From Oxytricha trifallax (Eukaryota; Ciliophora; Spirotrichea; Sporadotrichida; Oxytrichidae), in the NCBI GenBank assembly GCA_000711775.1, contig ARYC01002021.1:1-64000 (forward strand): a stretch of DNA of 64,000 nucleotides, given 5' to 3'. The notes below the pieces were generated by a model. That model had not been told where the DNA came from, ran no database searches, and was given only the letters and a program-made list of their open reading frames with translations. Below, piece after piece: positions 23,301 to 33,745 of this stretch. Both the position numbers and the translations under genes were made by a program. Within the stretch, counting starts at the first letter, position 1, and each line of letters opens with the position of its first letter.

Positions 23301-25267
23301 AATAGACCCAAAAGCTTGCTATTTTTGTCTCGCATTTAATTAATAACCCAACCCCTAACAAATTCCCTTCAAATCAAAGCACTTATAAACCTAATTAAGG
23401 GGCTTTGGGATTTTGAATGCAATCTTAAAAAAAGTTTCATCTTCTTCTTCTTCTTCCTCCTCCTCATCGTAATATTCATCGCCATACTCCTCTTGTGCCC
23501 TTCTCTCTACTGCTTCCTGAACTCCCTCTTCGTTGACGCCCTCAGTCTTACCAGGTGCAACCCTGTAGAAATAAAATGTTAAGATTTCTTTTTTGTAATT
23601 TACATTAATGTTGAATGACACAGAGGTTTCTGATCAGTCATTTTTTCATTTTTAATATATTTGATTAATTTATAATTTCAATTCCTTTTATTTCAAAAAT
23701 ATGATGATTACTACTTTTAACATTTCAATACAATCATTTTCTATTGCTCTTAATTAATCATAGCTTCGTTGTCTTCTATAAATGACCTCAGCTGCACCTC
23801 GTCGTCAAGTTCCTGTTGATAAAATTTAGCATCACTCTACTTTAAATTTTAGCTATACCTATGAAGGATTTAGTCGTTTTAATGCTTATATGTTTACATT
23901 GAATTACTATTTCTTTATTCATTTTAATTACTTTCTTTCAAAGAACTGGCTGAGATTTCTGAAAAATCTTCCCAGTCTTTAGATTAGCCAGTGTCTTCCT
24001 TTGTAGGTCTTACTATTGATTAATCCTCCAGCATTTTATACTGTGCATTTTTATGAATAATTTACTCTTAAATCTAAAAGTCTTAGAGTTCATTTTAAAA
24101 TCTTTGCTGTTAGCTCTTCGTTATTATAATTTAAGTAGGAGGAGTCTCAAATCTGTTATGATTTCTGAAATTTATCTCGGTGAGTTTAATATTGTTCATT
24201 TGAGGTATTTTTATCATGTTTTCTGAAAGTCTAGACACTGAGGCTACTCTATCACCCATAGGATTTAAGCTATTTCTTTGAATTAAAGAATGATTCTTAT
24301 TAGGGGATAGGTTCGTCTATCGTTTTTGTTTTTTCTTTTAGCCATATGTTTCATATAATAAAATGCTATTAAATTGTCTCTATGTTTTTAGTGTTTAAAG
24401 TTAAATTTCAAAAAAATTATAATCATCGTCAGACTCTGTAGTAATGTTTGCTTCATCGATTAAGTCAACTTGCTTATATCTTGTAGAATTTTTCAGATCA
24501 TCTACTTTTATTTATGAATAAATATTCATTTAATTTTAATTTTGTGCTTGTGTTTACTATTGCTGCTCTTATTCATCTTCAAATTTATAAAATCTATGAG
24601 GACTCACTCTTTGGTATTAAGTGAACTAGTTTTTAATGTTATTTTACTAATACTGCGAATATTATTATGGTTTTAGAGCAATTGGCTTGTTTTGGTGATT
24701 CGAAAACTAAGTTTAAGTGTTATTCTCATTATAAAATTAAGTTTTTTGTTTTTGATTATTTGTGCCGATTTTACTTTATGCCTAATTTTGATACTTCAGA
24801 TCAGTTGACTGACTATCATGGTTTATTGATTTGTCATTAAAAAATTGGAGGATAAAAATCATTCATAAAATTACAATTAAATTGTCAGAAAATTTATTTT
24901 AATCCCCACTGTCATTATTATTACTTAATCTCCTTTGTATTTATTTTTCTTATAAGTCCACAACTTTAATGTTCTAAGAGTTTCTAGGGACAACAGCTTT
25001 CTTATGATCTTTAATTATATTTTTGACTTCATTCTCAAAATTCTCATAAAATATGTCCGCACTTGATTTTTAATGAAAAGAGCTGTTTCTCAAACCGTTG
25101 TTACTATTGCTACTTCTATATGATGAGAAACTTGAATTTTAATTCACTTTTTATTGGGTAGGATTGTTGGTGTTTAATGCTGAACTATCGAGATTTTTTA
25201 TAAAATTGGACACAATTAATACACTTTTTACTGTTATATTTGAGGTATATTTTATGACTAAATCCAT
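17375..25267 (-). CDS. Large protein with repeated TFKPQI motifs, acidic run and coiled segments; gene split by a TBE-bearing IES
   Basis: The start is at 25267 (MDLVIKYTSNITVKSVL) and the stop TGA at 17377-17375. The inferred message is 3,564 nt, 1,187 residues. It is built by removing a 66-nt intron (24809-24874), an IES (23645-23740), a 41-nt intron (23563-23603) and a 4.1-kb IES (19315-23440) that contains TBE-2. All pieces then stay in one frame, including 1,940 uninterrupted nt from 19314. Features in order: Ser/Asn/Gln-rich N-terminus, Gln-rich middle, an acidic run (YYDEEEEEEEEDE), then CSFAPQINKN, CTFTPNIN, LTFKPQITNK and LTFKPQINKN repeats and a C-terminal domain (FVLSVTLSNKKQYHVKVQ). 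I recall such TFKP-type motifs only from uncharacterised protist proteins; no function is assigned. Whether the first ATG is the true start is not proven. Confidence 0.8.
19513..20960 (-). pseudogene. TBE-2 zinc-finger/protein-kinase ORF
   Basis: The start MSANILRKTTKLPS is at 20960 and TGA at 19515-19513. Two C2H2-like fingers are visible: YFCELCERDFAHKSSWYRH and YDCFECHKQYSHTRVLKKH with a second His after. A kinase domain follows: HRDLKPENIM catalytic loop, AIIDFNRA in place of DFG, and GTQGYYPERE. Comparison with TBE-3 shows a frame change just after the first finger near 20640 (apparent loss of a few bases), so this copy is broken, though the kinase half stays open from there to the stop. 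Confidence 0.85.
21503..22268 (+). pseudogene. TBE-2 22-kDa ORF
   Basis: Reads AMKRVQAQELIQRFRSKEDL, then VTNLYDDAMNDPEVSLYLPT (about 21750-21810), and a basic C-terminus (HRERKSQTKYEVSKRLYSN) ending TGA at 22266-22268. Compared with TBE-3 it has a single-base loss near 21665 and another frame change near 22030. The function of this TBE protein is unknown. It is transcribed away from the kinase gene and towards the transposase. Confidence 0.8.
22278..23335 (-). pseudogene. TBE-2 transposase ORF (42-kDa, DDE family)
   Basis: Visible are MAIFGGISEDAGLETYVIHP (22715 downwards), the second catalytic Asp in EIILFVDNLSVHKTKD and the catalytic Glu in FNGIEFYWGILKGHYKK, as in IS630/Tc1-type transposases. 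Single-base changes near the start, near 22600 and near 22480 split the frame. The product would cut at the telomere-like ends; in Oxytricha, TBE transposases are known to contribute to genome rearrangement. Confidence 0.88.
23645..23740 (-). other. IES, pointer TCATTTT (AAAATGA on coding strand)
   Basis: Seven-bp direct repeats at 23638-23644 and 23734-23740. Removing 23645-23740 joins INQEQQ to KMTDQKPLCHSTL and feeds correctly into the next 41-nt intron. Confidence 0.85.
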
Positions 25268-25848
25268 AATATATTCACTATAATAAAAAAACTATCTGAA
25301 TACTGCCTTGAGTGATTATTATGTTGATGATGACCTATTTTTAGATTTTAGTTATTATTAACTTAATAAACATGAGATTTGCTGGTAATAAGTTAACTAT
25401 CAATTTTTTAGCTATTTGTCTTTTTATGCTGTGATGCTTGGTTTTGTATAATTTTTTTTCTCATTTTATTAAAAAATAAAATAAAGATATACTTTCTCTA
25501 GAATAAAATTCTAGAGAATAATTAGAAAATTAATTGCCTAATTTATTTGTCTTTACTGCTAATAGGGATCTTAGCAAACATTTTGATTATTATATACATA
25601 CTATTTTTATTGAAAACTCTGTGAATTGCTGCTAGATGGCATTTTATAAATTAAACTATTCACATTTTGGATTATAAATTTATTTACGAAAATTATGTTA
25701 AATAAAGCTATTTAAAAAGTAAATGTAAAATTTTTTATAAAATGATATAAGCATGGATGAATGAACAAGCGAAGAGCTTGATCTATTAATTTTCTGCATT
25801 TATAAATATTTATTAATTAATTTATTTTGGTTTATTATATTCGTTAAT
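25268..25848. other. AT-rich upstream region with a small hairpin
   Basis: 5' side of the TFKPQI gene. A perfect short hairpin TCTCTAGAATAAAATTCTAGAGA lies around 25496-25520 (stem CTCTAGAAT). Nothing else is identified. Confidence 0.45.
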
Positions 25849-27254
25849 TGTTCTGACCGACACCCGACCCCCCCCGTACCCTCCTTCTTGGTAGTACCCC
25901 CCTTCTTGGTAGTACCCGATCCCCCCCCGTACCCCCCTAAAATATCCTATTTCATATCAAATTTTTTATCCTTAGGGTCTAAATCGATTTCCTTCTTGAC
26001 ATCTCGATAGCATAAATTTTATTATTTTATATATAAAATATCATAATTTTATCAAAATTTATAAATTCTATATTAATGCCTTATATGATTTGATTATTAA
26101 CTTTTGACAAGTTTCACAATGTTTTTCAATATTTTTTTGCCTATCCTTTGTGATAAATATATAAAAAATAATTTTCAATTACAAATTTTACAATTTAATT
26201 TATAATTAATATTTGGCTAAGGTGACAAACACTCACCCCCCCTAAGGTGTACTTTTGAAATTGTATTCTGATAGAACTCGACCTCCTGAGTAAAGTTTTC
26301 TAAAGAACTAGTCGTACGCGGATAATAGTTTTTGAGATAACCCACTTCCTAAGTCGGAAAATCATATATAAAATTACAAAATTTGGCTTTAAAAAATATT
26401 TGACAAAATTTAAGAAAAACATTTTATTTTCCTATTTCGAATAATTTATTTGTCTTTTAATTAACTTATCATGAAGAATTCAACATTTATCCTCATTTTT
26501 TATTTGAAGCAAATTTATAGTATAATTTTTAATCTCAAAATATTAAAAATTTTATGCTATTACATATAATTATAATTTTTTTAAACTATAAATTTGCTTC
26601 AAATAAAAAATGAGGATAAATGTTGAATTCTTCATGATAAGTTAATTAAAAGACAAATAAATTATTCGAAATAGGAAAATAAAAATGTTTTTCTTAAATT
26701 TTGTCAAATATTTTTTAAAGCCAAATTTTGTAATTTTATATATGATTTTCCGACTTAGGAAGTGGGTTATCTAAAAAACTATTATCCGCGTACGACTAGT
26801 TCTTAAGAAAACTTTACTCAGGAGGTCGAGTTCTATCAGAATACAATTTCAAAAGTACACCTTAGGGGGGTGAGCGTTTGTCACCTTAGCCAAAATTAAA
26901 TTATAAATTAAATTGTAAAATTTGTAATTGAAAATTATTTTTTATATATTTATCACAAAGGATAGGCAAAAAAATATTGAAAAACATTGTGAAACTTGTC
27001 AAAAGTTAATAATCAAATCATATAAGGCATTAATATAGAATTTATAAATTTTGATAAAATTATGATATTTTATATATAAAATAATAAAATTTATGCTATC
27101 GAGATGTCAAGAAGGAAATCGATTTAGACCCTAAGGATAAAAAATTTGATATGAAATAGGATATTTTAGGGGGGGTACGGGAGGGAGTCGGGGGGGGGTC
27201 GGGGGGGTACTACCAAGAAGGAGGGTACGGGGGGGTCGGGTGTCGGTCAGAACA
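25849..27254. mobile_element. GC-capped foldback element, 1,406 bp
   Basis: The two halves are near-perfect reverse complements. The tips are TGTTCTGACC and GGTCAGAACA, followed inward by C-rich (left) or G-rich (right) tracts with repeated GTACCCCC and CTTCTTGGTAGTACCC units, then AT-rich arms meeting near 26550. GTTAAT flanks both sides (25843-25848 and 27255-27260). No protein frame is recognised inside. Internal arm sequence CCTTCTTGACATCTC is shared with the next foldback, so they form one family. Confidence 0.9.
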
Positions 27255-27517
27255 GTTAATTAACAACTTTATTTAATTACAATTCATTAAATTACTATTT
27301 TTGCCCATTTTAACTTAATATCTTCTGGTAAGTTAATTTAAAATATAGAAAAATAAATCTCTGATCAGAAAAATTAAATAATTAATCATGGATCGTTAAA
27401 GCTGAGAAGGAAAAATAAATTATTGTTATAAATAATCTATTCTATTATTAAGCTCCCTTTACCATAATATATATATAACATATTAAGGAATGTCAAATAG
27501 GCTCAATTCAGATTTGT

Positions 27518-28232
27518 TACTACCGAGATCACCCCCGTACCCCCCACCCCAATAATACCCCATTCAATATAAAATTATGCATCTACAGGGTCTAAATTGA
27601 TCTCCTTCTTGACATCTCAACATCATAGACCCTATTTTATATATAAAATTTTATTATATTTTCAAATTATTTTAATTCCACGATAGTGAAATAAATCAAA
27701 TGTATTTTATGATTTGTCAAGGTTCACGATGTTTGTCAACCATATTTCACTATGCCTTGTTAAACATAAATTGAAAAAACTTTTATAAATAAAGAAAATA
27801 AAAAGCTTAAAAAATTAATCAGACTATTTCTTTGAATTATGTCGAATGGAGGTGATTCAAGGGATAAACTTTTTTTAAAAAAAAATTTGGATATTATAGT
27901 CTATAAATATTTTACTTGAAAAAAATTATTATTTAATGAAAAAGTTTTTTCAATTTATGTTTCACAAGGCATAGTGAAATATGGTTGACAAACATCGTGA
28001 ACCTTGACAAATCATAAAATACATTTGATTTATTTCACTATCGTGGAATTAAAATAATTTGAAATTATAATAAATTTTATATATAAATAGGGTCTATGAT
28101 GTTGAGATGTCAAGAAGGAGATCAATTTAGATCCTGTAGATGCATAATTTTATATTGAATGGGGTATTATTGGGGTGGGGGGTACGGGGGATGGGAAGGG
28201 ATAGGGTAGTGGGAGGGGGGATCTCGGTAGTA
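27518..28232. mobile_element. Second GC-capped foldback element, 715 bp, same family
   Basis: The tips are TACTACCGAGATC and GATCTCGGTAGTA, then CCCCGTACCCCCCACCCC (left) and its G-rich mirror plus an extra G-rich insert (about 28180-28220) on the right. The arms contain GATCTCCTTCTTGACATCTC and a TTCAC.ATGTTTGTCAA-like block matching the neighbouring element. No clear target duplication. Confidence 0.85.
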
Positions 28233-28399
28233 TTACAGATTAATAAATCAAAGCACAATTGAAATTTCAAACTTATATATATATACATATATTTCTTACT
28301 GGTAATGTCAAAGTCAAATCAGTTAGCAATCATCACTCAAAATCTCTTTGAAAATCCCAATATGAATCATCATTAAAATAGCTCTAAATCTTAAAATTC

Positions 28400-29108
28400 C
28401 AATATAATAAATTTGTAAAAAATTATTAATCATCATAACTCTCATTAACGCAGTCACCAAAGTCATCATAAAAGATAGAGATTCCTTGAAAATCTGCCAA
28501 AAATTTACTTAGGGTAGCCATTTGTAGTTCTCTGCATCAAATTGAATGCTATTTTTAAAGAAAATCTATGCAAAAAAATATTTTACATAATATTTACTCT
28601 AATAATTTCTTGATCATTAATTATATTTATATCAATAGATTTGTCAATCTCTAAACCAAAAATACGAGCAACTCTTCGAATTTAGTAAATTTAATATTTT
28701 ACAAAGCCATCTCTATTGTTACACTACGAACAATTTTCGAAGTTAAAACTCACATTGAAATGATTTCCAAATTCATTTATAAGAAATTTACAAATAATCA
28801 AAAATAAATTATTTTCGATAAAATGAGCATCATCGACTCCACACTCATTGCAGAATCCCCAATTGAGTTTCCTTGTAGAAATCTTTGTAATCCAAGCTAT
28901 TTCACACTTCCTGCAAGAATAGCTTATTCTGATTTTCACAGTTTTATCATCCTCCTAGTTTAAATTAAATAAATATAAATAATAATTTAATAAATTATAA
29001 TAAAAAGTTACCAATCTCTTCCCAGACTGGTAAATTTCTGAACTATTCCTCGCTGAATTTAAAATTGTAAGTCACATCAAATTTATGGGTATGGATCCCT
29101 ATGGGAAA
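28400..29108 (-). CDS. Zinc-finger protein, 3CxxC-like, paralogue 1
   Basis: Coding pieces read FDVTYNFKFSEEQFRNLPV (about 29080-29015), then KIRISYSCRKCEIAWITK and NWGFCNECGVDDAHF (28950-28800), then NFENCSQCNNRDGF and RRVARIFGLEIDKSID (28745-28630), and an acidic segment DFQGISIFYDDFGDCVNE (28500-28440). Repeated CxxC pairs with a Trp after the first resemble 3CxxC zinc fingers. It is the closest relative of the gene at 30711-31500 (shared RVARIF and DKSID). Both ends are unresolved. Confidence 0.65.
28961..29009 (-). other. IES, pointer GTT (AAC on coding strand)
   Basis: Removing 28961-29009 gives VWEEIGNQEDDKTVKIRISY in frame, parallel to EKIGSLEHEYLIKIRVDY in paralogue 2, whose IES lies at the same protein position. 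The pointer is only 3 bp; support comes from the paralogue. Confidence 0.6.
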
Positions 29109-29109
29109 A

Positions 29110-29660
29110 TTAATTTTTTTCTAAGAAAAATTATAAACAATTTTAAAATCATATAAACTTCAAAATCATTTCTTATAACTTTCAATCTTCTAGCCATAAT
29201 TTACCTAGATTTAGGATCCCCTTCCACAGATGGTTGACAGATATGAGTTCTAGCAAGTCGTATGCAAGATGATGGGAGTGCTCAGTTTTAAAAAAGTTTG
29301 AAGATAGAACTATGCAAGCTAATAATAAGGTATTTTCTTATTCACTAGGTTAGGGTAGTTAAGCTACCTCAGCGAAAAGACAGGGATTAAGGTTTTCTGA
29401 TGTAGTTACTCGGGTAAGAGTTCTTCCCCATTCAAAGCGGTCCTAATTTCAGCTCTAATTAAACTTCCTTGCCTTTACAACTCTCTGCTCTTTACGAAAT
29501 CTATTTTCTTGGTTTTCTAGGTAAGTGGTTTTGAGGCGTGGTGGTTTTTTTTTCCGAATTTTTTGCTTCATGACTAGACAAGGATTGCCATGTCACGTTT
29601 GGTCAAGTTAACTCATTCAAATATCTCACGACTAGATGATGATTTAAAATATTTAGTATA
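29110..29660. other. Mixed stretch with a slightly GC-richer core, unassigned
   Basis: 29200-29600 is less AT-rich than its surroundings but gave no recognisable protein or RNA. GATTGCCATGTCA at about 29585 recalls GATTGCCACGTCA (minus strand) near 9710, next to the other GC-richer tract. Confidence 0.3.
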
Positions 29661-29704
29661 TACAGTATTATTTAAATAAATAGTTGAGATTTCTCATTGT
29701 ATAG

Positions 29705-29901
29705 GGAAAATAATAAAAATTATGTGATATTAATCACACAGATGTTTATTATACTTTTTAGATTTTTATTTGACTTTTACTTATAGTTTCATAATTTCTT
29801 GTGTAATGAATTATCAAACTATGAGTAAAAGTCAAATAAAATTATAAAAGTATAATAAACATCTGTACAATTAATATCAAATAATCTTTTTTATTTTTCC
29901 C
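29705..29901. repeat. Short foldback, about 200 bp
   Basis: ACAGATGTTTATTATACTTT on the left is mirrored by AAAGTATAATAAACATCTGT on the right; the arms extend further with small gaps around a loop near 29790. No coding frame. It may be a small non-autonomous element; no clean target duplication was found. Confidence 0.75.
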
Positions 29902-29905
29902 CAAT

Positions 29906-30640
29906 AAATATCAAGAGATACAAAAACAACAGAATTTAAATATCATCAATAAATCATCAGAGACTTATTAAATGAGTAAAGCTATATGATCTTGAGGATT
30001 TATTATTTTTAGATTATTAAAAAATTTTGATAAAATTTATGTTGCTCCTTTTTGGGACAATTATCCTATAATCAAATCTTGGCATATTTTGCAGTTTAGT
30101 AAAAAGAATTTTGCGAATAAATATAAAGGAATTAGTTTTTAATTTGATTATAAATTCATCAATTCCAACAGAACTTATACATCTATATTCTTAAGATTTA
30201 ATCATTAAATTTTATGTTTATGTTTAGGTTTATTTTTAAATGATGTTCGTTGAACAGCATTCAACAAAATATTTGAGTAAAATTAGCGATATACATAACA
30301 AGATAAATAAATTAGTGTATGTAAAAGTAAATATATGAACAGAATTATATTAAAATATATCATTATAAGATTAAGCTATTTCATGAAACTAATGACATTC
30401 AAATACCAAGAAGATATATAAATATATTAAAAAATTTAAATGATTTTTACCGCATTACGATCCACTTATTATTGAGAAAAAATTTAAATAGATATATTGG
30501 CAAAGTCTGATACATTTAGACATTATGGAGAATGCCGAAACTCAAAGAATTGTAGCTTTCAACATAGTCAAACTCAAAAGCATATCACAATCACCAGTTA
30601 GTATCATCTTTGATTTTTAAAGAAAAGTCTCTCTCCACAA
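29906..30640. other. AT-rich spacer
   Basis: Nothing recognisable beyond AT-rich sequence; separates two paralogous zinc-finger genes. Confidence 0.5.
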
Positions 30641-30710
30641 AAGTCATAATTTCCATTAGCTCAATCTTGTAATTGTAAATATCAATATTTCAATCAGTAG
30701 TCTTCCCATA

Positions 30711-31500
30711 TCATTACTCCTCCTCATCTCCATAGTCCCCATTTTCGCAGATACCTTCCTTGCAAGCCTGGCAAAGGTTTTATTAGTGATAGGGGTGGTT
30801 TGATGGTCCTTAAGGTTCCCACTCATTCTCCTCGTCATAAAAATCTTGGCTTCCGTATCTTTCGCTATCAAAGTAAATCTAAATTGCCTGATATATAAAT
30901 TATAAACGCTTTATAGCTAATATTTGCTCTAATAAAAAATGTTTACTCATAATCAATGGATTTGTCAACTTCTCTTGCGAAAATGCGAGCAACTCTCTCC
31001 ATCTAGTCATCTTCAACAGACATCTAACCTCTCTTGTAGCATTCCATGCAGTTTTAATTGTAAACAAGTACTTGGTAATGAATTCACAAATAATTTATTA
31101 CACACTATCTATTACTAACTTAATTGAAATGAAAAATTGAATAATAATGAGTTCTGAAGACACCTTTCTTCTTGGAAAGCCTCCACTCAACTTTGCAAGT
31201 TCCCACGTTAGAGCTCCATTCTCTCTCACATCTCTTGCACCAGTAGTCCACTCTGATTTTGATCAGGTACTCATGCTCCAAGCTAAATAAGTTTAAGTGT
31301 TTTAAAGTATTTAATCACTTACTTTGTTTTAAAAAGACAGTCATATTTAATTTCTTGTTTTTAAAAGTACAAAACTTTAACTAATAAATTTTATATGAAA
31401 ACAAGCTACCAATCTTTTCATAGATAGGCAAACCTCTGTACTCATACTTATCCAGTTCTTGGTTGATACTCTCACAAAATTCGTCAGTAAATCTTGACAT
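30711..31500 (-). CDS. Zinc-finger protein, 3CxxC-like, paralogue 2
   Basis: The start at 31500 gives MSRFTDEFCESINQELDKYE; the stop TGA is at 30713-30711. After the first IES the protein reads EYLIKIRVDYWCKRCEREWS and VEWRLSKKKG, then (about 31050-30960) NCMECYKRGQMS and RVARIFAREVDKSIDYE, and finally (30880-30711) IYFDSERYGSQDFYDEENEW with CQACKEGICENGDYGDEEE. CKRC...W with later CxxC pairs fits a 3CxxC-type zinc finger. At least three IESs separate the segments. Function unknown; nucleic-acid or metal binding is the family-level expectation. Confidence 0.75.
31286..31408 (-). other. IES, pointer CAAGCTA (TAGCTTG on coding strand)
   Basis: Seven-bp repeats at 31279-31285 and 31402-31408. 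Removal of 31286-31408 gives YEKIGSLEHEYLIKI in frame. Confidence 0.85.
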
Positions 31501-32189
31501 TAATTGTAGTTCAAATATATCAGAAAAATCTAAATATACAAGGTTTTATTAAATTAATTATAAATCAATAAGAATTCTCCACAATTTACACAGCTGAAAT
31601 AAATTTATTTTTTATTATAAAAAAAAAAGTTTCTTACAATTTCTAGAGTAGTATCGGGAATAAATTATGTATACAAAATTAAATTTTATAGATATTAATA
31701 TGTAAAATTATATTTTTTGAATGTATTATCATGAAATAATTTAAGCTTAGTCTGATAAATAAAATTTATTTTTATTAATTTCAAGTGAGATGAAAATAAT
31801 TGTTTTATTCAGTAATCACTATTGATAAAATAATTATGAATTAGAATTAATATTTTCAGCATTTAAAAATATCAATTTGTAATTTAATTAATAATTTTCA
31901 TATTCTCTAAATATCAAATTTATTTGAAAATTATCTAAATTATCAAGCTCTTTCTATATATTTAAATAAAATTTAGATATCATAAAATTTATTAATTAAT
32001 AAAGTAAATCTCTGATCAGAATTATTTAATAAAACTGATTAATTTAAAAACATAGCCGTGAAATATTGCAAACACTATCATCCAACTTATTCAATAAATA
32101 ATAATACATAAATAATTAAGCTTTTCTTTCTTGATAAATCTATTATTTTATCAAATCCCCTGTTTCCTCCTCCCATTATAAATAATTAA

Positions 32190-33080
32190 ATTATAAACTC
32201 AATGTGATAATTCTAGTTTAGTCAAAAATATCAAAAATTGGTTGCATATCATCGCATAGAATTACTAAATTGACCAAGAACAGAGTAGTTAAGTATAAAA
32301 ATACATAAACAATAGTACCAGTTATATGAAATATAGTTGTCACATAAAACTCCATCATAATTAGATATTCTATAGTTACTTCTAAATAAAAGTCTTCTAA
32401 AAGTGCTGGACAGCACATCGAAGGGTGTGGTTACAACATCACTTCACTGATATCATTTTCGAGCCCTGCCTCATCTGTTTAAAAATTCTTCATTTTTTAA
32501 CACCTTTCTTAATTAAAAAATAAATAATATAGATGAGTAAATAGTGTTTATCAAATCAATAGGTAAATGAACTGGTCCATCCATGATTGGAGTAACTCTT
32601 TGAAATTAAAATGATAGAAGTATCTCCTCATTCCTGTATATAGAACCAAAAATTTAGGAATTTTACTCGTGATGAATTTAAATTATAAAACTAAATTGGA
32701 GATTTAATTACTTTGCAAATCAAAAAATATTGGTGAATACTGAAGAAGACAGAAATTGTTGAGGTTGTACTATTGACCAAACATATTTCAAAATAAGGAC
32801 TTTGTTGTCTGTAGCATATCAAGTGCCAGTAACTTACTCTAACCTCGAAAATGCTTTCACCTCCAACGCTAAAATTTAATTTCAAATAGCATTGATAAAT
32901 AGTTTCAATGCAATTCTTATGATTTTTAAATTGAATCTGTTTTTAAATCTTCTGTTAGTTTAAAATTACTTAAAGTAATTGGGATAATATTTACTAAGCT
33001 AAGCTTTCGATGATTGATTAAAAGTCTCCGCCATCAAACTCAATCTCATCACAGTATATTGGGTAGGTAAATATTGACAT
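32190..33080 (-). CDS. Diverged paralogue 3 of the zinc-finger family, possibly followed by a membrane-protein segment
   Basis: The start at 33080 gives MSIFTYPIYCDEIEFDGGDF, resembling paralogue 2 in its first residues. At 32860-32700, GGESIFEVRVSYWHLICYRQ aligns with EYLIKIRVDYWCKRCERE but lacks the first Cys of the pair. Further left, 32490-32200 encodes an acidic NDISEVMLQPHPSM and two hydrophobic spans (MEFYVTTIFHITGTIVYVFL and LFLVNLVILC). Whether that last piece belongs to the same gene is uncertain. Junctions were not resolved. Confidence 0.45.
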
Positions 33081-33308
33081 AGTTTGCAGTATATTTCTAA
33101 AAATATGGATAAAAATCACAAAGAGTTGGTTTTTAAATTTAATAATTATTCTAACTCTATTTGCCAACAATTTTTACTTTAAATACATAGGAAAGTACAA
33201 TTATAATTTAAATTATTTCAATAGAAATTAGAATTAATTACTTCTTTAATGTAATAAATAAATTCAAAATTAATTAAATATAATTTTATTAATTAAATAT
33301 AATAAAAA

Positions 33309-33376
33309 TAAACAAATCCTTAAGCACTTCTATGTTTGCTCTATTATTAGCTTCATCTAATTATGCCGTTCACATA
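33309..33376 (+). pseudogene. Duplicate of the signal-peptide segment of the secreted-protein gene at 43774
   Basis: AACAAATCCTTAAGCACTTC and the following bases match 43774-43840, giving NKSLSTSMFALLLASS against YKSLSTAVLALFLASS; the AT-rich left flank is also similar. The initiator ATG is ATA here and no later segments of that gene follow, so it is an orphaned copy. Confidence 0.75.
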
Positions 33377-33479
33377 TTATTAGGTTATTAAATTAATGAA
33401 ATTTAAATTACAAAAATGTAGGAATACATTCGATTTTGAGAAATTAAAAAAAGAAATAAATTCTTTATTATTAAAATCG

Positions 33480-33745
33480 TGGCATTTAACTCTGTTTAAA
33501 CCTAAACAAGATTGTACTTGAATATGCAAAATTCAAAATCATCTGAACTATAATATTTGCGATACTCCTCGTTCTATTTGGCATCAAAATTAACTAAACA
33601 AATAAATTAAAAGTTGATTTACCTCTCTCTGAGTTTGAGATAAATTAGCTACTTCAATAGTATTGTATATCCAGATAATTTAATTTCCATATCAAATAAG
33701 TGGTTTCATATTGTTTACGTTTGACAAAGATAGCTCCCTATAATT
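33480..33745 (-). CDS. Two small coding segments, unrecognised
   Basis: 33745-33650 reads GAIFVKRKQYETTYLIWKLN; 33600-33480 reads FDAKQNEEYRKYYSSDDFEF. The first resembles IYEWDLNYRDDD of the segment at 36100-36354, so these may be later MDSs or a partial duplicate of that gene. No family recognised. Confidence 0.45.

Larger units (their letters stand above)
19394..23415. mobile_element. TBE-2: complete TBE transposon, 4,022 bp
   Basis: The left end is CAAAACCCCAAAACCCC (19394-19410), followed by subterminal TTAATGAGGTTTATAAGTGC. The right end is the inverse, slightly mutated (GGGGCTTTGGGATTTTG), ending at 23415. AAT flanks both sides (19391-19393 and 23416-23418), the ANT-type duplication of this family. 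It carries the three usual genes: kinase/zinc-finger (-), 22-kDa (+) and transposase (-). All three contain frameshifts. At 21165-21290 the short string CTCCTAATTAAGTAC or a variant recurs about three times between the kinase and 22-kDa genes. Confidence 0.96.
19315..23440 (-). other. Large IES containing TBE-2, pointer TTCAT (ATGAA on coding strand)
   Basis: TTCAT lies at 19310-19314 and 23436-23440. Deletion joins the acidic DEEEEEEEEDE to QQPNTYQESLQNLQ in the frame that stays open to the gene's stop. Precise removal of TBE-2 alone does not: that frame meets a TGA within about 15 codons. So the TBE appears to have landed in a pre-existing IES, with 79 and 25 bp of old IES left on its two sides. 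Confidence 0.75.

Noticed and set aside
19391..23418. Precise excision of TBE-2 at its AAT as the restoring event
   Set aside because: That junction leads to TGA within about 15 codons; the outer TTCAT pair restores the frame.
29400..29600. Possible tRNA or other small RNA gene
   Set aside because: No cloverleaf, T-loop consensus or terminator could be made from the sequence.
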